Of a DNA stretch of 64,000 bases, positions 57,826 to 64,000 are shown piece after piece. Position numbers and translations under genes: made by a program. How positions within the stretch are numbered: position 1 is the first letter of the stretch; each line of letters opens with the position of its first letter. The stretch is from Paraburkholderia rhynchosiae (GTDB lineage: Bacteria > Pseudomonadota > Gammaproteobacteria > Burkholderiales > Burkholderiaceae): NCBI RefSeq assembly GCF_002879865.1, contig NZ_PNXY01000005.1, forward strand, positions 124,001 to 188,000, read 5' to 3'. A model generated the notes under the pieces. It was given only the letters and a program-made list of their open reading frames with translations. It did not search any database and was not told where the DNA came from.

Positions 57826-59463
57826 ATGACTGGCTTTAACTGGCAAAACCCTTATCCGACGCCGCGTCTGCCCGTATTCGCGCGCAACATCGTTTCGACA
57901 TCGCATCCGCTCGCCGCCCAGGCTGGGCTGCGCATGCTGTGGAAAGGTGGCAACGCTGTGGACGCGGCGATCGCAGCCGCCGCCGCGATCACCGTCGTCG
58001 AGCCAGTATCGTGCGGCCTCGGCGGGGACGCCTTTGCGCTGGTCTGGGACGGCCGTAAGCTGCACGGATTGAACGCGTCGGGTGCGGCGCCGGCGGCGTG
58101 GAGCGTCGATTACTTCAAGCGCAAATACGGCGAGCAAAACGGCTTGGCGATTCAGCCGACGCGCGGCTGGGACGCCGTAACGGTGCCGGGCGTGATCGCG
58201 GGTTGGGAGGCGCTGCACCAGAAATTCGGCTCGCTGCCGTTTGCGGATCTGATGGCGCCGGCCATCGAGATCGCCGGGCGCGGTCACGCGGTGGCGACCA
58301 TCGTCGCTCATAAATGGGCGGCGGCCGTACCGGAACTGCAAGATCTGCCGGGCTTCGCGGCCACCTTCATGCCGCGCGGCCGCGCGCCGGAAGTGAGCGA
58401 GCTCATGCGCTTTCCCGGTCATGCTAAGACTCTTCGCAAGCTCGCCGAACAAGGACCGCGCGCGTACTACGAAGGCGAGATTGCAGAGCGCATCGCGGCG
58501 TTTTCGCGTGAATGCGGCGGCGCGCTGACCGTCGAGGACCTGCGCAACTATCGTGCAGATTGGGTCGAGCCGATCGGCAAGGACTATCGCGGCTACACCG
58601 TGCATGAGATTCCGCCGAACGGGCAGGGCATCGCGGCGTTGATCGCGCTCGGCATCCTCGAAAAATTCGATGTGAAGGAACTGACGGTCGACAACGTCGA
58701 GTCGCAGCACTTGCAGATCGAGGCGATGAAGCTCGCGTTCGCGGATGTCTACCGCTACGTCGCCGATCCGCGTTCGATGGATGTCACGCCCGAGCAGATG
58801 CTCGATGACGCCTACCTCGCGTCGCGCGCGAAGCTGATCGATCACAAACGCGCGACGCAGTTCAATTTTGGCATGCCGAAGGCGGGTGGCACGATCTACA
58901 TGTCGGTGGCGGACGAGCGCGGCATGATGGTCAGCTTTATTCAGTCGAACTACATGGGCTTTGGCTCGGGCATCGTGGTGCCGGACACCGGCATCTCCAT
59001 GCAGAATCGCGGCTGCGGCTTCTCGATGGACCCGAAGTCGCCGAATGTCGTGGAAGGCGGCAAGCGGCCGTTCCACACGATCATCCCGGCGTTCCTCACG
59101 CAGCAGGTGGACGGCCAGCAGGAAGCAGTGATGAGCTTCGGCGTGATGGGCGGCGACATGCAGCCGCAAGGTCATTTGCAATCTATCGTGCGCATGCTCG
59201 ACTACGGTCAGCAGCCGCAGGCCGCATGCGACGCGCCGCGCTGGAAAGTGAACCGCGACTTCACGATCGACATCGAATCGACGCTCGAGCAGAAGACGGC
59301 TGCGGCTTTGCAAAAGCTCGGCCACACGATCAAATCCGTCGACGATCCTTACATGGATTTCGGCTCGGGCCAGTACATCTGGAAGCTCGATCGCAACGAT
59401 CCGGAGCGCGGCTATGTGGCCGCCAGCGATAGCCGCCGCGACGGATTGGCAGCGGGTTTCTGA
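57826..59463 (+). CDS. Gamma-glutamyltransferase-family protein
   Basis: A 545-residue Ntn-hydrolase-family protein (GGT or cephalosporin acylase-like). The large subunit has TSHPLAAQAGLRMLWKGGNAVDAAIAAAAAI near 24 with one interruption in naming, EPVSCGLGGDAFALVWDG near 56, and LMAPAIEIAGRGHAV. The catalytic Thr that starts the small subunit after autocleavage is in GGTIYMSVADERGMMVS (about 353), where TIYMS replaces the TTHFS of E. coli GGT. No clear signal peptide is visible with the start at 57826, so it may be cytoplasmic; an upstream start (57682) would not supply a good one. Substrate uncertain. Confidence 0.85.
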   Translation: MTGFNWQNPYPTPRLPVFARNIVSTSHPLAAQAGLRMLWKGGNAVDAAIAAAAAITVVEPVSCGLGGDAFALVWDGRKLHGLNASGAAPAAWSVDYFKRKYGEQNGLAIQPTRGWDAVTVPGVIAGWEALHQKFGSLPFADLMAPAIEIAGRGHAVATIVAHKWAAAVPELQDLPGFAATFMPRGRAPEVSELMRFPGHAKTLRKLAEQGPRAYYEGEIAERIAAFSRECGGALTVEDLRNYRADWVEPIGKDYRGYTVHEIPPNGQGIAALIALGILEKFDVKELTVDNVESQHLQIEAMKLAFADVYRYVADPRSMDVTPEQMLDDAYLASRAKLIDHKRATQFNFGMPKAGGTIYMSVADERGMMVSFIQSNYMGFGSGIVVPDTGISMQNRGCGFSMDPKSPNVVEGGKRPFHTIIPAFLTQQVDGQQEAVMSFGVMGGDMQPQGHLQSIVRMLDYGQQPQAACDAPRWKVNRDFTIDIESTLEQKTAAALQKLGHTIKSVDDPYMDFGSGQYIWKLDRNDPERGYVAASDSRRDGLAAGF

Positions 59464-59848
59464 CGCCGGCAACCGGCGGCACGTGCGGACCCGAACATGG
59501 AGCAAAACCCGGGTTCAAACATTCCGCCGCCGCAATTCTCAAAGCGTGACGTCCTCGCTTTCTGCGAAGCCAAAGCCAGCTCACTGAGCTGGCTTTTCTG
59601 TGCCCGACGCAGTCGTGCTTGCCTCACTGAAACTTTCGTCTATCGTGGAATTGGAACTGCGGCCAATCGGCATGGTCTGTGCTGGGTTGTCTGCAGAGTT
59701 GCCAAACAGCGGCTAAGATGCAGACACAAGGGGTTAACTCTAATTCACGGCGCTGTATCCGACACGGCGAACCGCAACGCAAGGCAGCGCGAGAGCAGCG
59801 GTTTCGAGCATGCTCCACGAGTCGATACAGCTTTCGGAGCAAGACACG
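59464..59848 (+). other. Gap between the transferase and ferritin-like genes
   Basis: About 385 bases. It contains the terminator at 59572-59597 and, after it, a stretch without recognisable features apart from GGAG at 59836-59839, the ribosome site of the next gene. Confidence 0.4.
59572..59597 (+). terminator. Terminator of the gamma-glutamyltransferase gene
   Basis: AAAGCCAGCTC, loop ACT, GAGCTGGCTTTT: an 11-bp stem followed by a T run. Confidence 0.85.
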
Positions 59849-60676
59849 ATGCACACAGAGCTGAACCATGTCATGCCCTGGCGGGTCGAGGATATCGACC
59901 TCACGCGCATTGATCGCCAGAAGGCGGTCGCTAACGAAGATCTGCTGTTGCTGCTGTGTGCCGCTTCGTTTATTGAAAGCGGCACCGATCTTTACACCAG
60001 TAATTTGAGCAAGTTCTTCGACGGCGATCCGGAGGTTTCCGCGTGGCTCAACAACGAATGGGAGCCCGAGGAAATGCAGCACGGCCGCGCGCTCAAAACG
60101 TATATCGCTTACGTGTGGCCCGAATACGATTGGGATACTGCGTTCCGCAATTTCATGGACGAGTATTCGCTGACCTGTTCGGTCGAAGATTTCGAAAAGA
60201 CTCGCGCGCTTGAAATGGTGGCGCGCTGCGTGGTTGAAACAGGTACGGCAACGTTGTATCGCGCGATTGGCGAGTGCTCGGACGAACCGGTACTCAAGGA
60301 GATCACCGACAACATCCGCACCGACGAAGTCCGCCATTACAAGCACTTTTTCAAGTACTTCAAGAAGTACAACAAGATTGAAGGCAATGGCCGGCTAGCC
60401 GTGCTCGGCGCGTTGATGCGCCGCGTGATGGAGATCAAGAACGAAGACTCGGAGATCGCATTGCGTCATGTGTTTGCGATCCGTTATCCGGAGCGCGTGC
60501 GCGATCAGGCCTACAACCGCGAGCGCGCCGCGCGCATCAATGCACTGGTGCGGCGCAATCTGTCGGCCGACATGTGCGTGAAGATGTTGCTCAAGCCGCT
60601 CGATCTGCCGGCCAAGATTCAACCCGGCGTGCATTATCCGCTCGCGAAGATCACGCAGCACGTGTTCTTCCGCTGA
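59849..60676 (+). CDS. Ferritin-like diiron protein, acyl-ACP desaturase-like
   Basis: A 275-residue helical protein with a complete carboxylate-bridged diiron motif set: Glu43, E75-M-Q-H78 (WEPEEMQHG), Glu130 (VVETGTATLYRAI) and E160-V-R-H163. This spacing matches the ferritin-like superfamily that includes acyl-ACP desaturases and related oxygenases. No signal or membrane segment is seen. The start at 59849 has GGAG nine bases upstream; an in-frame ATG at 59810 would add 13 residues. The reaction is unknown; desaturation or hydroxylation of an acyl or aromatic substrate is possible. It stands alone between two terminator-bounded genes. Confidence 0.72.
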   Translation: MHTELNHVMPWRVEDIDLTRIDRQKAVANEDLLLLLCAASFIESGTDLYTSNLSKFFDGDPEVSAWLNNEWEPEEMQHGRALKTYIAYVWPEYDWDTAFRNFMDEYSLTCSVEDFEKTRALEMVARCVVETGTATLYRAIGECSDEPVLKEITDNIRTDEVRHYKHFFKYFKKYNKIEGNGRLAVLGALMRRVMEIKNEDSEIALRHVFAIRYPERVRDQAYNRERAARINALVRRNLSADMCVKMLLKPLDLPAKIQPGVHYPLAKITQHVFFR

Positions 60677-60797
60677 AGCGATATTGCGTCGATGCGGCGT
60701 CGGCATCACGTCGGCACCGAGCAAATGGCCCGCGCGTGCGGGCCATTTCGCTTTTCAAGGCATCATTCAGATTGGCCCTTTCAACCGGATACCTGCG

Positions 60798-61319
60798 ATG
60801 AGCGATTCTTCCTTGCCCCAACGCCCGCTCGACCAGACCGCCTTTGATGAATGGCCCGACGCGGTGCGCGCGCTGTTCGACGGCTCGTCGCTGGTGAGCA
60901 AAGCGGGTTTTACGGCGTCGCTGTTGACCGTCGATGCGAATCAGCATATCCGCACGTCGCTGCTGGGCACCGGCGAGTTGTATGCGCCCGATTCGCGCAC
61001 GCTATGCATCGCGTTGTGGCCGCAAGCGAGGGCGGCGCGCGCCATCGCGCAAAGCGGACGGGCGGCGTTGAGCTTCGTCTTCGAGGAGGCGTTCTATCAG
61101 GTGCAGTTGCTGGCCACGCCGCTGCCGCCCGCCGATGGCGACGACAGTGGCCTCGTGTATATGAGCTGTTCGATCGATTCAGCGGAAATGCAAAGCGTGC
61201 GCTATGCGCGCCTGACAAGCGGCATTACGTTCGAACTTGAAGGAGAGGAAGAGAAAGTGCTCGACCGATGGGAACGGCAGATCGAGCACCTGAAGCGAGC
61301 CGCGGCGGCGGGCGTTTAG
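60798..61319 (+). CDS. PNPOx-fold protein
   Basis: A 173-residue protein resembling the pyridoxamine 5'-phosphate oxidase-like split-barrel family (FMN-binding). FTASLLTVDANQHIRTSLLGTGELYA (about 37-62, with the break at a turn) and AQSGRAALSFVFEEAFYQVQLLA near 89 fit the barrel strands, and the C-terminal EEEKVLDRWERQIEHLKR is helical. It is not the canonical PdxH. The ATG at 60798 is the natural start. Cofactor and substrate are unproven. Confidence 0.62.
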   Translation: MSDSSLPQRPLDQTAFDEWPDAVRALFDGSSLVSKAGFTASLLTVDANQHIRTSLLGTGELYAPDSRTLCIALWPQARAARAIAQSGRAALSFVFEEAFYQVQLLATPLPPADGDDSGLVYMSCSIDSAEMQSVRYARLTSGITFELEGEEEKVLDRWERQIEHLKRAAAAGV

Positions 61320-61423
61320 GCTCACGCCCGCGCCTTGCGCAACTTCGCTTGCTGGCATTGAGCGGCAAGGCCGTCAGACCTTCCCGCCTCGCCACGCTTA
61401 ACTGCAGCGCTGAACGGCCGCGC

Positions 61424-62959
61424 TTAACGACCGCGCTGACCGCTGCGCGCCGGATTGCCTCCACGCGGCGCGTCGTTGCGCGGCTTCGCGCCGCTCAGCA
61501 ACGCACCCGGATTGCCGCCTTGCGGCTTGCGCGGCGCATGCTGCGCGGCGCTGCCTTCATGCGCGACAGCGCGCGGACGGTCGTCGGGACGCTGACCGTC
61601 ACGGCGCGGCTGGCCGCCGTTGCCTGCCGGCTTCGCGCCTTGCGGCTTCGGCTGTTGCTGGCCGTTGGCCGCACGTTGGCCCGAGCGTTGGGCAGGTTTT
61701 GCCGCGCCGCCGTTGCCACCCTTCGGCGCACCTTGACCCTGACGCGGCGAACGTCCACCACCGCCACCACCACCGCCCTGGCCGCGGCGCAGAATCGGCT
61801 CGGGCTTCGCGGTCGGGTCCGGTTCGAAACCGGCGATCACTTCCTGCGGCACGGGACGCTTGATCAGCTTCTCGATGTCCTTCAGCAATTGCAGTTCGTC
61901 AACGCACACCAGCGAAATCGCCTCGCCGGTCGCGCCCGCGCGACCGGTGCGGCCGATCCGGTGCACGTAGTCTTCCGGCACGTTAGGCAGATCGAAGTTG
62001 ACGACGTGCGGCAACTGATCGATGTCGATGCCGCGCGCCGCGATGTCGGTGGCAACCAGCACCTGCAGCGTGCCGTCCTTGAACTCGGCGAGCGCCCGCG
62101 TGCGAGCCGACTGGCTCTTGTTGCCGTGAATCGCCAGCGCGCTGATGTCGTCCTTCGTCAACTGTTCGGCGAGGCGATTGGCGCCGTGCTTGGTGCGCGT
62201 GAACACCAGCACCTGAAACCAGTTGTGCTGCTTGATCAGATGCGTGAGCAATTCGCGCTTCTTGTCGCGATCCACCGGGTGAATTTTTTGCGCGACGGTT
62301 TCCGCCGTCGTATTGCGGCGCGCGACTTCGATCAGTGCCGGCGAGTCGAGCAGATTGTCGGCGAGGGTCTTGATCTCGTCGGAGAACGTGGCTGAGAACA
62401 GCAGGTTCTGACGCTTCGGCGGCAGCTTGACGAGCACGCGCTTGATATCGTGGATGAAGCCCATGTCGAGCATCCGGTCCGCCTCGTCGAGCACGAGAAT
62501 CTCGAGATGCGACAGGTCGATGGTCTTCTGCTGCATGTGGTCAAGCAAACGGCCAGGCGTCGCGACGACGATGTCCACGCCGCTCCTGAGCGCGCCGATC
62601 TGCGGATTGATGCCGACGCCGCCGAACATCACCGTCGACTTCAGCTTCAGATACTTGCCATAGGCGCGCACGCTTTCCTCGACCTGCGCGGCGAGTTCAC
62701 GCGTAGGCGTGAGAATCAGCGCGCGCACCGCGCGCTTGCCGGACGCCGTGGCGACGGCGGGCATCGAATTGAGACGCTGCAGGATCGGCAGCGTGAAGCC
62801 GGCCGTCTTGCCGGTGCCGGTTTGCGCTCCGGCCAGAAGGTCGCCGCCGTTCAGCACGGCGGGGATCGCTTGGGTCTGAATGGGAGTCGGAGTGGTGTAG
62901 CCGAGTTCATGTACGGCGCGGACCAACGGTTCGGACAAGCCGAGGGAATCAAAAGACAT
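61424..62959 (-). CDS. rhlE: DEAD-box RNA helicase RhlE
   Basis: A 511-residue ATP-dependent RNA helicase. Q-motif [14 protein letters not shown] (about 20), Walker A AQTGTGKT (about 47), PTRELAAQ (about 83), DEAD in [13 protein letters not shown] (about 150), SAT in [10 protein letters not shown], and [16 protein letters not shown] (about 325) are all present. The last about 120 residues are a Gly/Gln/Pro/Arg-rich RNA-binding tail, typical of RhlE. The start is ATG 62959 (MSFDSLGL); MQRVF upstream is an alternative. It functions in ribosome assembly and RNA turnover. Confidence 0.95.
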   Translation of the reverse strand: MSFDSLGLSEPLVRAVHELGYTTPTPIQTQAIPAVLNGGDLLAGAQTGTGKTAGFTLPILQRLNSMPAVATASGKRAVRALILTPTRELAAQVEESVRAYGKYLKLKSTVMFGGVGINPQIGALRSGVDIVVATPGRLLDHMQQKTIDLSHLEILVLDEADRMLDMGFIHDIKRVLVKLPPKRQNLLFSATFSDEIKTLADNLLDSPALIEVARRNTTAETVAQKIHPVDRDKKRELLTHLIKQHNWFQVLVFTRTKHGANRLAEQLTKDDISALAIHGNKSQSARTRALAEFKDGTLQVLVATDIAARGIDIDQLPHVVNFDLPNVPEDYVHRIGRTGRAGATGEAISLVCVDELQLLKDIEKLIKRPVPQEVIAGFEPDPTAKPEPILRRGQGGGGGGGGRSPRQGQGAPKGGNGGAAKPAQRSGQRAANGQQQPKPQGAKPAGNGGQPRRDGQRPDDRPRAVAHEGSAAQHAPRKPQGGNPGALLSGAKPRNDAPRGGNPARSGQRGR

Positions 62960-63177
62960 AAAAACTCTTTGCAATGCAGTTTCGCGAACGGCACACGTGG
63001 GCCCCCAGCGGGCACAAATGCAGCATGAACACGCCGCATGGCGTGATCGAGATCAAGGCCGAAGCCCAGTTCCATTCGCAGAGAAATCGGCGGCACGCTT
63101 CAGACGCGTGCCGGATGCTTCAACGCGCTATGCAGACACGTTGACTGGCCTTAAGTTGCATTTCGCCGCCGTGGACG

Positions 63178-63798
63178 TCACGCGACATAACGCGCGACGC
63201 TGACGAATTGACACAGACTGCCCGCCAGTACGAACAGGTGCCAGATACCATGTCCGTGCCGGATGCGCTCGTCGTTAATGAAGAAGTAGATGCCAGCACT
63301 GTAGATGACCCCGCCGGCCACGAGCCAGGCAGTGCCCGCTGCCGGTAAGGCTTGAACCAGCGGGCGGACGGCAACGAGCGCGAGCCATCCCATCAGGACA
63401 TACAGCACCATCGAAACGCTGCGGGTGCGTCGCCCGAGCGTCAGTTCCTGCACGATGCCAAGAGCGGCAAGCCCCCAGCTTACGCCGAACAGCGACCAGC
63501 CCCACGGCCCGCGCAACGTGACAAGCGTGAACGGAGTATAGCTTCCGGCGATCAACAGATAGATGGCCGAATGGTCGCATTTCTGCAGCACCGCCTTGAC
63601 GCGCGGGTTGCGTACGCTGTGGTAAAGCGTCGAGATAGCATACAGCACGAACAGCATCGCACCGTACACGCTGAAGCTGACCACCTTGTACGCGTCGCCG
63701 TCGAGCGCACCCATTGTCACGAGCGTAGCCAGCCCCACCACCGACAGCACGGCGCCGACGAGGTGGGTAATGCTGTTGAAACGCTCACCAACATGCAC
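63178..63798 (-). CDS. Hemolysin III / PAQR-family membrane protein
   Basis: A 206-residue inner-membrane protein with about seven hydrophobic segments. The family's conserved polar residues are in FNSITHLVGAV (His12), STLYHS (His61), LQKCDHSAIYLLIAGSYTPF (Asp-His near 75) and HGHGIWHLFVLAG near the C-terminus, which together form the predicted zinc site. Bacterial members such as TrhA/YqfA affect membrane energetics; the hemolysin name is historical. ATG 63798 has GGAG upstream. Confidence 0.88.
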   Translation of the reverse strand: MHVGERFNSITHLVGAVLSVVGLATLVTMGALDGDAYKVVSFSVYGAMLFVLYAISTLYHSVRNPRVKAVLQKCDHSAIYLLIAGSYTPFTLVTLRGPWGWSLFGVSWGLAALGIVQELTLGRRTRSVSMVLYVLMGWLALVAVRPLVQALPAAGTAWLVAGGVIYSAGIYFFINDERIRHGHGIWHLFVLAGSLCQFVSVARYVA

Positions 63799-63879
63799 GG
63801 CTTATTTCTCCTACGCGGTTTCATCGGGGTAACAGTTGCCACGCGAGTTACCCAATGATACCGGTCATCAAAAAACGAA

Positions 63880-63911
63880 GGGCGCGGCCGCGAATTTCGC
63901 AGGCCGCGCCC
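63880..63911 (-). terminator. Terminator of the partial gene at the right edge
   Basis: GGGCGCGGCC and GGCCGCGCCC form a 10-bp stem; on the minus strand it is followed by TTCGTTTTTT. Confidence 0.8.
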
Positions 63912-63930
63912 AGGGTGCATCGAACACTGC

Positions 63931-64000
63931 TTAGTCGAGCGGCGCCGAACGCAGATCGGACACTTGCTGCGGCGACACGGCCGTGCCGTGGTTGCCCCAC
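63931..64000 (-). CDS. 3' end of an unidentified gene (partial)
   Basis: The minus strand reads WGNHGTAVSPQQVSDLRSAP, then LD and TAA at 63931-63933, followed by a terminator 20 bp downstream. The 5' part lies beyond the window, and the fragment is too short for a family assignment. Confidence 0.6.
   Translation of the reverse strand, partial: WGNHGTAVSPQQVSDLRSAPLD

Noticed and set aside
57772..59505. A 577-residue minus-strand frame across the gamma-glutamyltransferase
   Set aside because: Arg/His-rich shadow of a clear GGT-family gene.

Overview
The window looks like a chromosomal segment of a Burkholderiaceae betaproteobacterium, most probably Paraburkholderia or Burkholderia. The evidence is high GC, third-position-G/C codon use with long antisense shadow frames, the order rplM-rpsI-erpA, the miaB-phoH-ybeY-corC-lnt series, dusB-fis-purH, ruvC-ruvA-ruvB and a hexR-edd-eda Entner-Doudoroff locus. 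I saw no integrase, transposase, tRNA, phage gene or CRISPR array. Most of the window is core or near-core genome, and species assignment is inference.

Layout. 1-3.7 kb: an HMW1C/NGT-type cytoplasmic N-glycosyltransferase followed 7 bp later by a fused methyltransferase / GT9-like protein. 3.8-9.7 kb: divergent hexR and edd-eda with two HexR-like sites between them, then a GntP permease and gluconokinase, together making a gluconate uptake and Entner-Doudoroff block. 9.8-17.6 kb: purB, a stub of a glycosyltransferase 2 gene, a HypT/YjiE-like LysR regulator, glutamate dehydrogenase and the gltIJKL glutamate/aspartate ABC transporter, with a strong terminator between gltI and gltJ. 17.7-21.4 kb: class II amidotransferase, pyrC, a DUF3025 protein, and RNase P RNA overlapping its 3' end. 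21.5-24 kb: OsmC protein, a compact small-RNA gene, rplM-rpsI and erpA. 24-31 kb: anmK, tyrS, dtd, a histidine phosphatase and ruvBAC. 31-38 kb: purH, fis, dusB, a UbiH-family hydroxylase, pepP and a GST. 38-46 kb: LoiP-like protease, then lnt-corC-chaC-ybeY-phoH-miaB on the minus strand. 46-51.8 kb: LysR regulator, VOC protein, MFS exporter, XRE-cupin regulator, an FMN riboswitch with ribB, and a HAD phosphatase. 51.8-57.5 kb: a glycerol locus with glpD, glpK, a truncated glpF and glpR, interrupted by two small genes. 57.5-64 kb: gamma-glutamyltransferase, a diiron ferritin-like protein, a PNPOx-fold protein, rhlE, a hemolysin-III family protein and the 3' end of another gene.

The most unusual item is the intergenic RNA at about 22214-22301. 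It has a good sigma70 promoter (TTGCGT, 17 bp, TATAAT), two perfect hairpins and a rho-independent terminator. The second hairpin presents TCCTCCTTT, a sequence complementary to Shine-Dalgarno sites, in its loop, and an imperfect palindrome lies just upstream of the -35. Also notable are the glycosyltransferase/methyltransferase pair at the left edge, the two gene stubs (GT2 and glpF) that each keep only about 35-38 N-terminal codons, and the rnpB overlap with its -10 inside an upstream coding sequence. All calls come from reading the sequence; none was confirmed by a database search.
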